A DNA stretch of 64,000 nucleotides from Oscillospiraceae bacterium (GTDB lineage Bacteria; Bacillota; Clostridia; Oscillospirales; Ruminococcaceae). The notes below the pieces were generated by a model. That model made no database searches and was not told the origin of the DNA. It saw only the letters and a program-made list of their open reading frames with translations. Where the stretch lies: the NCBI GenBank assembly GCA_029007035.1, contig JAQXHC010000049.1:1-64000 (forward strand). Reading direction: 5' to 3'. This document shows, one piece after another, positions 8,472-19,062 of this stretch (the first letter of the stretch is position 1; the number at the start of each line of letters is the position of its first letter). Made by a program: the position numbers and the translations under genes.

Positions 8472-9833
8472 TCAGTCGAAAATATCGCTTATATCGTGAA
8501 GTCCTTTATTCGTTGTGACTATGATAACGCTGTCGTTCATCTGCAGACTATCCTCACCCCGGGGAATAATCAGCTCGTTGCCTCTTACGATGCTTGCGAT
8601 CAGCACATCTTCACGAACTTTAAGGTTTTTAAGCGGAACACCGATAAAGCTGTCGGAAGTTCTGATAACGAATTCAATTGCCTCAAGCTTATCGCCCACG
8701 AGCCTGTAAAGCGTAACAACTCCGCTTCCCGTGGCATTTTGTTTTGCTCGGACATACTGAAGGATCTGATTAACGGTAATGGATTTCGGGGAAATAGTGC
8801 TGTCGAGTCCGATGCTGTCGGAAAGCTGGAGAAGCGACATTCTGCTTACTTTTGTGACAGCTTTTTTAACACCGTTCTTCTGGGCAAGGAGTGAGAGGAG
8901 AATGTTTTCCTCATCGATGCCGGTAAGAGCAACGACCGCGTCAGCGTCAAAAACGTGTTCTTCTTCAAGAATGTCGTGGTCTGTACCGTCGGCGCAGGAT
9001 ATATCGACCTTATTCAGTCTTTCAGAAAGATCAAGACAACGTTTTTCATTGATTTCGATAATTTTAACCTTTACGCCTGTCTCGATGAGCTGATTAGCAA
9101 GGTGATAGGCAATTCTTCCGCCTCCGATGAGTACTGCGGACTTTACGCGCCGCTCACGGTAGGTTTCGCTGATCGTCTTTAAGAATTTAACCATTTCGCT
9201 GTGCGAAGCGGTCATATGGATTTTATCGCCGGTATGCAGGACAAAATCTCCTTTGGGGATAATAAGCTCGCCGTCTCTCTGTACTGCACAGATTAGTACG
9301 TCCAGCTTCAGTTTGCGCGACATTTCAAAAAGAGCCGTGTTGTTGAGTACGCTGCCCTCATTTATTCTGATTTCAGCCAAATCGACTCTGCCTTTGGCAA
9401 ATGACTCGATATTTATCGCTGTCGGATAACGCAGCATTTTTGCAATTTCGTTAGCAGCCGTATAGTCGGGGTTAATCATCATGCTTATGCCCAGCTCCTC
9501 GCGCATGAATACGAGCTGATGCGAGAATTCGGGATTTCTTACTCTTGCGATGCAGTGACGTGCTTTCATTTTCTTTGCGATAAGGCAGGATAAAATGTTG
9601 ACCTCGTCTGAGCCGGTAGTTGCTATGAAGATGTTTGCCTTCTCGACATTTGCTTCTTCAAGAACGCTTGTGGAAAGACAGTTTCCGACGATTCCCATAA
9701 CGTCGGAATCGTTGGTAATATTGTTGATAAGGTTTTCACTTTGGTCAATAACGGTTACATTATGCTCGGACGCGCCGAGAATCTCTGCAAGTGAGCTGCC
9801 GACTTTTCCGCAGCCTACTATAATTATTTCCAT
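8472..9833 (-). CDS. trkA: Trk system potassium transporter TrkA (two RCK domains)
   Basis: MEIIIVGCGKVGSSLAEIL and AVLIGGGRIAYHLANQL NAD-binding motifs; adjacent to trkH. Confidence 0.95.
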   Translation of the reverse strand: MEIIIVGCGKVGSSLAEILGASEHNVTVIDQSENLINNITNDSDVMGIVGNCLSTSVLEEANVEKANIFIATTGSDEVNILSCLIAKKMKARHCIARVRNPEFSHQLVFMREELGISMMINPDYTAANEIAKMLRYPTAINIESFAKGRVDLAEIRINEGSVLNNTALFEMSRKLKLDVLICAVQRDGELIIPKGDFVLHTGDKIHMTASHSEMVKFLKTISETYRERRVKSAVLIGGGRIAYHLANQLIETGVKVKIIEINEKRCLDLSERLNKVDISCADGTDHDILEEEHVFDADAVVALTGIDEENILLSLLAQKNGVKKAVTKVSRMSLLQLSDSIGLDSTISPKSITVNQILQYVRAKQNATGSGVVTLYRLVGDKLEAIEFVIRTSDSFIGVPLKNLKVREDVLIASIVRGNELIIPRGEDSLQMNDSVIIVTTNKGLHDISDIFD

Positions 9834-10195
9834 TTCATTCCCTCGGTTATTATGTTTTTTCGGATATCCTGTTCTATCCATTCAGTACTATTATATATCT
9901 GTGCAGGCGCTTTGTCAATAGGCGGAAAAGGAATTTTCTCTCTATGTCATGGGGCGGTTTTTTCGTGCTTTTAAGCGTACTGGTATAAAAACTTACCGCT
10001 GAATCGACAAAATGTGAACTATTGCACACTGATTTGGAAAGAATAGTACATATATACTGTTTCAATATGGTGTAAAAAGAGATAAAAAAGGAATCGAAAC
10101 TTCATAACAGAATTATTGACAATGTAAAATTTATATGATATTATTAAAATAGATAAAAAGATGCGGCAGAATAACTTTATAGGAGGAATTACATT

Positions 10196-13100
10196 ATGAA
10201 ATTCAGAAAGCTGATAAGCGCAGTAACCTCAATTGCACTTTCGTTTTCGGTGCTTTCGGGACTTAATTTCGTAAAGCCCGAAAAAAATATTACAGCTGAA
10301 GCGGCTGCGTCGTCGTGGAAATTTGATTTCGGCAACGGCGGAACTGCTTCGGGATTTACGGGAGTATCCGCATCAGAGGGATATTCCGCATCAAAAGGCT
10401 ATGGATTTGCTGAACCTGCCAATATGGCAGATGTTTCGGCTTCCGGTGCGAATGAGCTGAGCGATGCAGTTCAGTTCAAGAGTACATCGCTGACAAATAC
10501 GTTCAACGTGGATCTTGACAGAGGACTTTATCAGGTTACAGTTCATCTCGGCAACACCAACAGAACGACCGTCAGAGCGGAGGGAATGCTCCAGATCATA
10601 AACATGACAGGCAACAATGCCGTTGATACATTTCAGATTCCCGTAACCGACGGTCAGCTCAATATCATGGCGACCGAGGGTAAGGCAGGCTATGCATTTA
10701 CAATGAGCAGCCTTGAGATCACCAGAATTTCGTCTGATCCTGCAATGAAACCTACTATCTGGATTTGCGGAGATTCGACGGTCTGCAATTATTATCCGCT
10801 TGCAACAAGCGTTCAGGGCGGCTGGGGACAGATGCTCAATCAGTTTGTTGACACGAACGACTATGAGATACGCAATATGGCTGCGAGCGGTCAGTATGCA
10901 AAGGGCTTCGTGGATGCAGGTCAGTTCGACCCTATTGAGTATTATGGCAAGTCCGGAGATATTTATATTATTTCAATCGGAATAAATGATACCAATTACT
11001 CCAATGCCGATGAGTATTATACAACTGTGACCGACATGGTAAAACGTGCAAAAGCAAAGGGCATGGAGGTTATTCTTGTAAAGCAGCAGGGAAGAAACGG
11101 AGACTGTTCGAGAAATCCGCTGCTTACAGGCAGATGGTTCGGCACTCAGCTCGATACGATCGGCAGCGAGCAGAACTGTCAGGTTATTGATCTTTTCAAG
11201 CTGTGGCAGGATTACTGCCTTACACTCTCAGCTGACGCTGTTACAGCTCTTTACATGGACGGAGATACTCTGCATCCCAACAGAGCGGGCGCAATAAAGC
11301 TTGCGGAGCTTGTAGCGTCACAGATCAACTTCGGAGCTTCCGAGCCGCTGGTTGGTGCGGTAATGGATGAAAGCGCCGACTATATGTTCAGAAACGCCCA
11401 CAGCGGTCAGTATATGGAGGTTGCAAATGCTTCTGCCGCGGCAGGCACAAATGTTCAGCAGTGGGGAGCAGACAAACCTTCCGCTCATAATACGTGGACA
11501 GTAAAGGCTGCTTCTGACGGCTACTATTATATACTGTCCAATCTTGGTGACGGAGCTGCATATTATCTTGACATTGACTACGGAAAATCCGAAAACGGCA
11601 CCAATATAGGTATATACACCAACACTAATTCAGACGCTCAGCTTTTCAAATTCGTTGAAAACGACGACGGAACATACAAAATCGTCACAAAGGTATCTGA
11701 AGATAAGAGTGCGGTCGAGGTTGCAGGCGCGTCGGAGGAGAGCGGAGCGAACGTTCAGGAATGGGAGCTCAATGGTGCTGATTGTCAGAACTGGTATGCG
11801 GAAAAGGTAACATATCCCGAGCCGACAACCGTTCCCACGACCGAGCCGGTTACGACAGTAACCGCAACAGAGCCGCCGACAGCTCCTCCTCAGCTGAATT
11901 ATACACCCGGAGATGCGGACTGCAGCGGTGATGTGACTATTAATGACGTTGTTGTAATTCTCTGCTATGCAGCTGACGGCGATGCTTCTCCGCTTTCGGA
12001 GGATGCTTTGAGAAATGCTGACGTGTATCAGCAGGGAGACGGTGTAAATGCAAGCGATGCTGTAACGATTCAGAGGTATCTTGCAAAAATCATAGCTTCG
12101 TTCGACGTTAAAGTTCCGGAAATAACTGCAACCGCAACCGAAACAACAACCGCCGCTGAAGCTGTTCCCGAAATATACTATGCGATCGATGCAGAATACG
12201 TAAACGGTATAAGTGAAACGGTTAATACCGGCTACAAGGGTGACGCGTATGTTAACCTTGACAATACGACAAGCAGCTATATTACGTGGACTGTCAACGC
12301 TGCCAGAACAGGAAATTATCTTGTAATGATCAGGAATGCCAACGGCACGGACTCTGACCGGAAGATGAAAATTGAGGTCAACGGTGCATCGGATTACTGG
12401 GTTCAGTCCTTTATCGGCACAGGCAGCTGGACTGACTGGGCTGAAAGAGGAATCGTTCTTCCGCTCCGCGAAGGCAGCAATACAATTAAATTCACTTCGC
12501 TTACGGAAAACGGAGGTCCGAACTTAGACTACATAACGATCGAGCTGACCGATGAGCCGATTGCCGAAATATATATTCCCGACGAAGAACCCGATGTGCC
12601 TGTTTCCGATAAGCCTGTTATTTATATCGCCGGAGATTCAACGGTTCAGAGTTATCGGGAGAGCTATGCGCCGCAGCAGGGCTGGGGTTATTATCTTGGT
12701 GACTATTTCACCGATAACGTAACAGTTTCAAATCACTCGATTGCAGGACGAAGCTCCAAGAGCTTTTACGATAATGGCAGACTCCAGACAATTCTTGACG
12801 AAATGAAAGAGGGGGACTATCTGTTCGTTCAGTTTGCAATTAACGATTCAGCCGCAAGCAATGCTGAAAGATACGCTCCCGTCTGCGGAAATGTCGATAA
12901 TCCCACCGAGGGCTCATACGAGTTCTACATGGAAAAATACATTGAGGGTGCATTGGCAAAAGGCGGAACTCCCGTTCTTGTAACGACTGTTATCGGACTG
13001 AAAGCATATTCAAACGGTATGTTCGTAAACAGCTACGGAAACTATTGTCAGGCATGCAAGGATATGGCAGCGAAATACAGCATTCCCTGCATCGACCTCA

Positions 13101-13288
13101 ATACGCTTATGGTCGATCATTATAACTCGATCGGATATGATGCAGCATATAAGTATCATCTTATCGGCGCAGTTGAGGGTTCGACGGATATGACTCACTT
13201 TACTGAAACTGGTGCAAATGCGGTTGCCGGACTTGTTGCCGATGCAGTAAAGAAGCTTAATATTCCTCTTTCACAGTATGTAAAATAA
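10196..13288 (+). CDS. Multidomain secreted pectin esterase: SGNH (CE12-like) - ricin/CBM13 - dockerin - CBM35-like - SGNH (CE12-like)
   Basis: Two GDST...GxND...DxxH catalytic sets (WICGDSTVCNYY / GINDTN / DGDTLHPN and YIAGDSTVQSYR / AINDSA / DMTHFTETG); QQWGADKPSAHNTW ricin-like; dockerin GDADCSGDVTINDVVVILCYAA...ADVYQQGDGVNASDAVTIQRYLAK. Confidence 0.88.
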   Translation: MKFRKLISAVTSIALSFSVLSGLNFVKPEKNITAEAAASSWKFDFGNGGTASGFTGVSASEGYSASKGYGFAEPANMADVSASGANELSDAVQFKSTSLTNTFNVDLDRGLYQVTVHLGNTNRTTVRAEGMLQIINMTGNNAVDTFQIPVTDGQLNIMATEGKAGYAFTMSSLEITRISSDPAMKPTIWICGDSTVCNYYPLATSVQGGWGQMLNQFVDTNDYEIRNMAASGQYAKGFVDAGQFDPIEYYGKSGDIYIISIGINDTNYSNADEYYTTVTDMVKRAKAKGMEVILVKQQGRNGDCSRNPLLTGRWFGTQLDTIGSEQNCQVIDLFKLWQDYCLTLSADAVTALYMDGDTLHPNRAGAIKLAELVASQINFGASEPLVGAVMDESADYMFRNAHSGQYMEVANASAAAGTNVQQWGADKPSAHNTWTVKAASDGYYYILSNLGDGAAYYLDIDYGKSENGTNIGIYTNTNSDAQLFKFVENDDGTYKIVTKVSEDKSAVEVAGASEESGANVQEWELNGADCQNWYAEKVTYPEPTTVPTTEPVTTVTATEPPTAPPQLNYTPGDADCSGDVTINDVVVILCYAADGDASPLSEDALRNADVYQQGDGVNASDAVTIQRYLAKIIASFDVKVPEITATATETTTAAEAVPEIYYAIDAEYVNGISETVNTGYKGDAYVNLDNTTSSYITWTVNAARTGNYLVMIRNANGTDSDRKMKIEVNGASDYWVQSFIGTGSWTDWAERGIVLPLREGSNTIKFTSLTENGGPNLDYITIELTDEPIAEIYIPDEEPDVPVSDKPVIYIAGDSTVQSYRESYAPQQGWGYYLGDYFTDNVTVSNHSIAGRSSKSFYDNGRLQTILDEMKEGDYLFVQFAINDSAASNAERYAPVCGNVDNPTEGSYEFYMEKYIEGALAKGGTPVLVTTVIGLKAYSNGMFVNSYGNYCQACKDMAAKYSIPCIDLNTLMVDHYNSIGYDAAYKYHLIGAVEGSTDMTHFTETGANAVAGLVADAVKKLNIPLSQYVK

Positions 13289-13293
13289 AAGAT

Positions 13294-13325
13294 TAAAAAC
13301 TCCGGTTTTCTGCCGGAGTTTTTTA
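13294..13325 (+). terminator. Intrinsic terminator
   Basis: AACTCCGG-TTTTCTG-CCGGAGTT then TTTT. Confidence 0.8.
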
Positions 13326-13346
13326 CATATTGTTCAGAAAAATCAA

Positions 13347-13373
13347 GGGACATCCGAAAGGATGTCCCTTTGA
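13347..13373 (-). terminator. Intrinsic terminator downstream of rpmB
   Basis: AAGGGACATCC-GAAA-GGATGTCCCTT. Confidence 0.7.
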
Positions 13374-13395
13374 AATATACTAATGTACGCTTTGA

Positions 13396-13581
13396 TTAAG
13401 CTCTCTCAACCTTGCCGGAACGCAGGCATCTTGAGCAAACGTAGATATGACAAGGAGTCCCCTTGACGATAGCCTTAACACGCTTTACATTAGGCTTCCA
13501 TGTTCTGTTTGAACGTCTGTGAGAGTGAGAAACTTTAATTCCAAAAGTAACACCCTTACCGCAGATTTCACACTTTGCCAT
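13396..13581 (-). CDS. rpmB: 50S ribosomal protein L28
   Basis: MAKCEICGKGVTFGIKVSHSHRRSNRTWKPNVKRV. Confidence 0.97.
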   Translation of the reverse strand: MAKCEICGKGVTFGIKVSHSHRRSNRTWKPNVKRVKAIVKGTPCHIYVCSRCLRSGKVERA

Positions 13582-13802
13582 TAGGTTGCACCTCCTTAAA
13601 TAACTTCGTATAAAAATACAACATGATTATTTTATCACATATCGGAAAAAAAATCAAGTCTTTTTTTGAAAAAAATGAAAAAAATTTTTGGAGATACAAA
13701 TTTGCGGATTTGACTTGAAAAATCTGATTATATGTAGTATAATAAAAAAGAATATATTTACCATAAATTATTGTCTTATTGTAAAGTAAAAAGGGAGAGA
13801 AT

Positions 13803-14501
13803 ATGGGACTTAATGATTTTTTTCAGTATTTCGCAAGGATACTAACGCTGCTGCTGGTGCTTCCTGTTCACGAGGCTGCTCACGGACTGGTTGCAAAGTG
13901 GTTCGGAGACGATACGGCGGAGCGTCAGGGAAGAATTACGCTTAATCCGATGGCGCATCTTGACCTGTTCGGTTCGCTTCTGATTATTTTCACAGGCTTC
14001 GGCTGGGCAAAGCCTGTGCCTATAAATCCAATGCGCATGAAGAAATACCGCGCGGGAATTTCACTTACTGCACTTGCCGGACCTGTTTCAAATATTCTTG
14101 CAGCATTGGTGTCGGGACTGATATATAATCTGATGATGTGTTCGCAGACGGTTGTCAATCAGTATTACGAGTATAATTTCGGCGGAGAGGTCACGCCTTT
14201 AATATGTCTGCTGATGGTCCTCTCGTTTCTTTTTCAGATAAATATCGGACTGGCAGTATTTAACCTGATTCCGATTCCGCCGCTTGACGGCTTCAATGTT
14301 CTCAGATATTTTACAAGTGAAAAAGTTGACCGCTGGTTCTATACCTATCAGCGTGAAATCAGTATGGGACTGCTTATTTTACTCGTATTGCTGAGAATCA
14401 TTCCGTCCGAATACAATTTTATCTCGATTATTGCAATGAAGTTCAGCGACCTGCTGTGGCACGCTGTTTCATGGATTCCCAAGCTGAAATGGGGCTTATA
14501 A
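13803..14501 (+). CDS. Site-2 protease family protein (M50)
   Basis: HEAAHG (HExxH) and NLIPIPPLDG motifs. Confidence 0.92.
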   Translation: MGLNDFFQYFARILTLLLVLPVHEAAHGLVAKWFGDDTAERQGRITLNPMAHLDLFGSLLIIFTGFGWAKPVPINPMRMKKYRAGISLTALAGPVSNILAALVSGLIYNLMMCSQTVVNQYYEYNFGGEVTPLICLLMVLSFLFQINIGLAVFNLIPIPPLDGFNVLRYFTSEKVDRWFYTYQREISMGLLILLVLLRIIPSEYNFISIIAMKFSDLLWHAVSWIPKLKWGL

Positions 14502-14502
14502 T

Positions 14503-15255
14503 ATGAGCGGGATTTCATTCAAGCTTGAAGTATATGAGGGACCGCTTGATGTTCTGCTAAGTCTGATTTCAAAGCATAAGCTGAATATCTGTGACATTGA
14601 AATATCGAAGCTTCTGGAGCAGTATCTGCTTTATATTGACGAATGTCATGAGCAGAATCTTGAGCTTGCAGGGGAGTTTCTTGAAATGGCGGCGCGGCTT
14701 ATCTATATCAAAACCGCTTCGCTTCTGCCGCAGCCCGAGGAGGCTGAGCAGCTGAAAAAAGAGCTTGAAGGCGCATTGATCGAATATTCGCTTTGCAAGA
14801 AGGCAGCGGCTCATCTTGCGGAAAAATATATCGGAAACGACATATTTGTCCGCAGACAGGCTAAAATAAAGGCAGACACAACTTATAGTCTTGTCCACGA
14901 GCCTGAAAAGCTTTCCGCAGCATACGCGATGATTGCCGGCAAAAAAATCCGTCCGGAAAATCAGAAGCGGCATATTGAAAGTAAAATCAATTCAGTGGTT
15001 CAGCGGCGTATCGTCTCGGTTATGTCAAAGGTCATACGGATTTTCAGGGAGCTTTACAAATCGGGTGAGGTCTTTATTGATACGCTTTATACGGGTGTAT
15101 CCGACCGCTCTGAACGGGTTGCGACCTTTCTTGCTGTGCTGGAGCTGACCAAATCAGGCAGAATCTGTATCAGCGATGACAATATGAGAATTTACTTTAA
15201 AAATAAGAAGGACGGTGAACGTCGGTCATGGAAATCAAGGAAGCTCTCGGAGTAG
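14503..15255 (+). CDS. scpA: Segregation and condensation protein A
   Basis: FKLEVYEGPLDVLLSLISKHKLNICDI and EFLEMAARLIYIKTASLLP. Confidence 0.96.
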   Translation: MSGISFKLEVYEGPLDVLLSLISKHKLNICDIEISKLLEQYLLYIDECHEQNLELAGEFLEMAARLIYIKTASLLPQPEEAEQLKKELEGALIEYSLCKKAAAHLAEKYIGNDIFVRRQAKIKADTTYSLVHEPEKLSAAYAMIAGKKIRPENQKRHIESKINSVVQRRIVSVMSKVIRIFRELYKSGEVFIDTLYTGVSDRSERVATFLAVLELTKSGRICISDDNMRIYFKNKKDGERRSWKSRKLSE

Positions 15256-15788
15256 TCGAGGCGATTCTTTTCGCCAGCGGAGAGCCGATCGAGCTGCGTC
15301 ATTTATCGGAAGCAAGCGGAATCGAAACGGAAACGCTGCCGTCGGTCATTCAGCTCCTGAACGACAGATATGACGGCTGCGGGAGCGGAATCTGCATCAA
15401 AAGGCTTGAAAACAGCTATCAGATGTGTACGCGGACGGAGTTTGCGCCTTACATAAGGGCGGCTCTGGAGACGAAAAAAACGACTCCTCTGTCTGCTGCG
15501 GCAATGGAAGCTCTGACAATTATCGCCTATAATCAGCCTGTTTCAAAGGGCTTTGTGGAGAATATCAGAGGAATTGACAGCTCCTCTGTGGTTAATAATC
15601 TTGTGGAAAAGGGACTCGTTGAGGAGGCAGGCAGACTTGATGTGCCGGGAAAACCGATTGTTTATCGGACAACCTCCAATTTCCTCAGAAGCTTCGGACT
15701 GAACTCAATTGCGGATCTGCCGCCGCTTCCGGGTCATTCGGAGCAAACTTCGATGCTGGAGCTTGACGATACGGATACAGCTGAATAA
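15228..15788 (+). CDS. scpB: SMC-Scp complex subunit ScpB
   Basis: VEAILFASGEPIEL, LSAAAMEALTIIAYNQPVSKGFVENIRGIDSSSVVNNLVEKGLVEEAGR; overlaps scpA. Confidence 0.96.
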   Translation: MEIKEALGVVEAILFASGEPIELRHLSEASGIETETLPSVIQLLNDRYDGCGSGICIKRLENSYQMCTRTEFAPYIRAALETKKTTPLSAAAMEALTIIAYNQPVSKGFVENIRGIDSSSVVNNLVEKGLVEEAGRLDVPGKPIVYRTTSNFLRSFGLNSIADLPPLPGHSEQTSMLELDDTDTAE

Positions 15789-15820
15789 CAACCGAAAAAA
15801 TATACACGGAGGTGAGCAGT

Positions 15821-16657
15821 ATGATAATTCTAAAAATTCTACTTATAATAATACTTGTAATTCTCGGAACAGTTCTGATTCTGCTGCTCATGCCCGTGAG
15901 AGTGAAATTTGAGTTTATTGGTGAAAAAGTGAATTATCACCTGAAATACGGCTTTCTGAACATTATTGACAGCAGCGGCGGAGGTCTGGTTTCAAGGTTG
16001 ACAAAAAAGCGTTCTGAATCAAAAAAATCGGAGAATTCAAAGGCTGAGAAAAGTTCAGCAGAGGATAATTCCGGCATTCAGGCTGAAAAATCTGAGGTTT
16101 CGGAATCTGCCGCAGAGAAAGATAATGTTGAATCTTCATCTCCGGAAGAACCGCAGGAGAATTCAGCTGCGGAGGAAGCTTCGTCGGATGGGAGCGATTC
16201 TGATGCGGCTGATACAGCAGAAACGAAAAAAACTCTCGGAGAAAAGGTCGGCTTTATACTTGAGATATGGAACAGTGCAAAAAAACCTGTACGGAAAATT
16301 TTCAAGGGCTTTCATTTCACCGATATTATGATTGATTTTGTAATTGCTGACGAGGACGCGTACAAATGCGCGCTTAAATACGGAAAGATCTCGGGAGCAG
16401 TTTTTAATCTGCTGGCGTTCATGCGGCTTGTTTTTACGTCAAAGGAGAAAACGATCGATGTCCGTGCAGGCTTCGGACAGGAGAAAAGCCGTTGGGACGC
16501 AGGTGTTAAGGTCTATTTTCTCCCCATTACAGCGGTTATCTCGGGAATCTGGTTCCTGATAACATATATTTTCAGAATTTATCTGCCCCATAAAAAAAGT
16601 GCAAAAAAATCTGTCGGGCAGCAGAAATCTATGCCGAAAGGCGAATGTGAGGTATAA
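15821..16657 (+). CDS. DUF2953-like membrane protein
   Basis: N-terminal TM, acidic Ser/Glu-rich linker, VDVRAGFGQEKSRWDAGVKVYF; located upstream of gerW/ytfJ. Confidence 0.7.
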   Translation: MIILKILLIIILVILGTVLILLLMPVRVKFEFIGEKVNYHLKYGFLNIIDSSGGGLVSRLTKKRSESKKSENSKAEKSSAEDNSGIQAEKSEVSESAAEKDNVESSSPEEPQENSAAEEASSDGSDSDAADTAETKKTLGEKVGFILEIWNSAKKPVRKIFKGFHFTDIMIDFVIADEDAYKCALKYGKISGAVFNLLAFMRLVFTSKEKTIDVRAGFGQEKSRWDAGVKVYFLPITAVISGIWFLITYIFRIYLPHKKSAKKSVGQQKSMPKGECEV

Positions 16658-16659
16658 AT

Positions 16660-17076
16660 ATGAGTGCAAATCAGACACCAATCAGCGAACTCCTCGGAAT
16701 ATCAATGGACAAGGTAAGGGAAATGGCTGATATAAACACGATTATCGGCGATCCCGTCAAGCTTGATGACGGAGTGACTATTATTCCTGTTTCAAAGGTA
16801 TCCTACGGCTTTGCATCAGGCGGCTCGGATTTGCCGTCGAAGTCGGAGAAGAACCTCTTCGGAGGCGGAGCAGGAGCGGGAATTTCAATCAAGCCCGAGG
16901 GATTTATCTCAGTTACCGGAGGAAACGTTAAATATATTCCGGCAGCTGCGTCAAGTGATCCGATCAGTTCTGCAATCAGCTCAGTTCCCGAGGTTATTGA
17001 CAAGATTTCCGGATTCATCAAGAAAAAGAAGGATTCCGAAAGCGGCGACGAGATCAGTATCGCCGAGGAGGAATAA
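16660..17076 (+). CDS. GerW family sporulation protein (YtfJ)
   Basis: NTIIGDPVKLDDGVTIIPVSKVSYGFASGGS...GGGAGAGISIKPEGFISVT. Confidence 0.92.
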   Translation: MSANQTPISELLGISMDKVREMADINTIIGDPVKLDDGVTIIPVSKVSYGFASGGSDLPSKSEKNLFGGGAGAGISIKPEGFISVTGGNVKYIPAAASSDPISSAISSVPEVIDKISGFIKKKKDSESGDEISIAEEE

Positions 17077-17153
17077 AACGACGTATTTCCCGTCATAAAT
17101 CCGGAAAAACAGGCATATCTTTTTAGGACGATTAAAGTCTGCGGAGGTATGCT

Positions 17154-18311
17154 ATGAAAAAAATTATAACAATTTTTGCGGCTGCGGCAACGCTGATTTC
17201 TGTTTTCAGGTCTGATCCGCAGACCGCGGCTCATTGTGCGAAAAAGCCCGATATATCAGCGCGTGCAGCTGTTCTTATCACTGCCGATACCGGAGAGACA
17301 GTCTATTCGCTCAACAGTGATGTAAAGCTTCCGATGGCAAGCACGACCAAAATTATGACGACTCTGCTCTGCCTTGAAAGCGGAGACCTTTACGAGGAAT
17401 TTACCGTAGACAGCGATGCTATCAGGGTTGAAGGCTCGTCAATGGGGCTTCAGGAGGGCGATACGGTTACAAAATACGCCCTTTGCTGCGGAATGCTTCT
17501 TCCATCGGGAAACGATGCCGCGAATGCAGCGGCAGTCAGAATTGCCGGAAGTATTGAGGCTTTCGCAGAACTGATGAACAGCCGAGCTGCTGAGATCGGT
17601 ATGACCCGAACCTGCTTTGTGACTCCCTCGGGACTGGAGGGAGAGGGGCACGGTTCGAGTGCATATGATATGGCAATTCTGGCACGGGAGGCTCTGAAAA
17701 ATGAGCTTTTCCGCGATATATGCTCGTCAAGGAGCATTAGTCTTAAATTCGGAAATCCGCCTTACGAGCGGAGTCTTTATAACACAAACAAGCTTCTTTC
17801 AATGTACGACGGTGTTTACGGTGTGAAAACGGGATTCACTGACGAGGCGGGAAGATGTCTTGTTTCAGCGTGCGAGCGCGGCGGAGTTGAGCTTATTTGC
17901 GTGACGCTGAACGATAAAAACGACTGGAATGACCATATTGCCATGTACGAATACGGCTTCGGGGCTGTAAAAAAAGAGCAGGTCAGGCTGCCGGACGGCA
18001 TTGATGCTGATGCTGCAGGAGGAGAGTCTGATAAGCTTGCGCTGACTGCGGAAAACGGTTATATTGAGCTGTGTTCCGTTGACGGGAAGCTTCCCGAGGT
18101 TCAGTATACGGTGATTTCGCCGCCGTTTGTGTATGCCCCCGTATCGGCTGGAGAGGAGTGCGCACAGCTTAAAGTCAGCTGCGGTGGCAGGGAGATTACA
18201 AGAATTCCTCTGAAGGCAAAGGAGGATTATCCTGTAAAATCCCGAAAAAACAGTGAAAAACGCAGTTTTATTCAAAAAATATTCGACAAGCTCGGGAAGC
18301 TTTTTTCCTGA
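17154..18311 (+). CDS. D-alanyl-D-alanine carboxypeptidase
   Basis: SxxK (MASTTKIMT), SGN (LPSGNDAA), KTG (GVKTGFTDEAG) motifs. Confidence 0.95.
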   Translation: MKKIITIFAAAATLISVFRSDPQTAAHCAKKPDISARAAVLITADTGETVYSLNSDVKLPMASTTKIMTTLLCLESGDLYEEFTVDSDAIRVEGSSMGLQEGDTVTKYALCCGMLLPSGNDAANAAAVRIAGSIEAFAELMNSRAAEIGMTRTCFVTPSGLEGEGHGSSAYDMAILAREALKNELFRDICSSRSISLKFGNPPYERSLYNTNKLLSMYDGVYGVKTGFTDEAGRCLVSACERGGVELICVTLNDKNDWNDHIAMYEYGFGAVKKEQVRLPDGIDADAAGGESDKLALTAENGYIELCSVDGKLPEVQYTVISPPFVYAPVSAGEECAQLKVSCGGREITRIPLKAKEDYPVKSRKNSEKRSFIQKIFDKLGKLFS

Positions 18312-18329
18312 GAGAAAGCGGAGATAAAT

Positions 18330-19061
18330 GTGGAAAAAATCAGAATACAGAAAATGATAGCCGACAGTGGATTCTGCTCGCGCCGAAAGGCAGAGGAGCT
18401 TATTGCAGGCGGCAGAGTCAGGATTAACGGTCATCCGGTAAAGCTCGGGGATAAGTGCGGCTTCCGTGACATTATCACTGTCGACGGCGAGCGAATAACC
18501 GTGCCAAGGAGAAAAAATTATTTATACATTATGCTTAACAAGCCGAGAGGATATGTAACAACGGTTTCCGACGAGCTTGACAGACGATGCGTTATGGATT
18601 TGCTGGAGGGAGTAGAAGAACGCGTATATCCCGTTGGCAGGCTCGACAGGAACTCCGAGGGACTGCTTCTCTTTACAAACGACGGTGAATTTGCCAATGG
18701 AATCATGCATCCAAGCCGTCATATTACAAAAACATACCGCGTAACAGTCCGTCCTGATGTGTCCGATGCCCAGCTCGTCAAGCTGGCAGAGGGTGTTGAG
18801 ATTGACGGACGGAAAACACTCCCTGCTACGGTTGTCGTAAAGGACAAAGAGCCGGGCAGAGCAGTACTGCTGATTACGATAAAAGAGGGCAGAAATCGTC
18901 AGATTCGTAAAATGTGCGAGGCTGTGGGACTGGAGGTTGCACGTCTGCGCAGAATCAGCATCGGTCCGCTGAAGCTGGGAATGTTAAAGCCCGGCGACTA
19001 TCGTGAGCTTACTGCCGAAGAACTTCGCGCTCTCAGAAACGCAATGGGCAAGGAGGGGTAA
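18330..19061 (+). CDS. rRNA pseudouridine synthase (RluB/RsuA family)
   Basis: S4 domain IQKMIADSGFCSRRKAEELI; YPVGRLDRNSEGLLLFTNDGEF; EGRNRQIRKMCEAVG. Confidence 0.95.
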   Translation: MEKIRIQKMIADSGFCSRRKAEELIAGGRVRINGHPVKLGDKCGFRDIITVDGERITVPRRKNYLYIMLNKPRGYVTTVSDELDRRCVMDLLEGVEERVYPVGRLDRNSEGLLLFTNDGEFANGIMHPSRHITKTYRVTVRPDVSDAQLVKLAEGVEIDGRKTLPATVVVKDKEPGRAVLLITIKEGRNRQIRKMCEAVGLEVARLRRISIGPLKLGMLKPGDYRELTAEELRALRNAMGKEG

Positions 19062-19062
19062 G

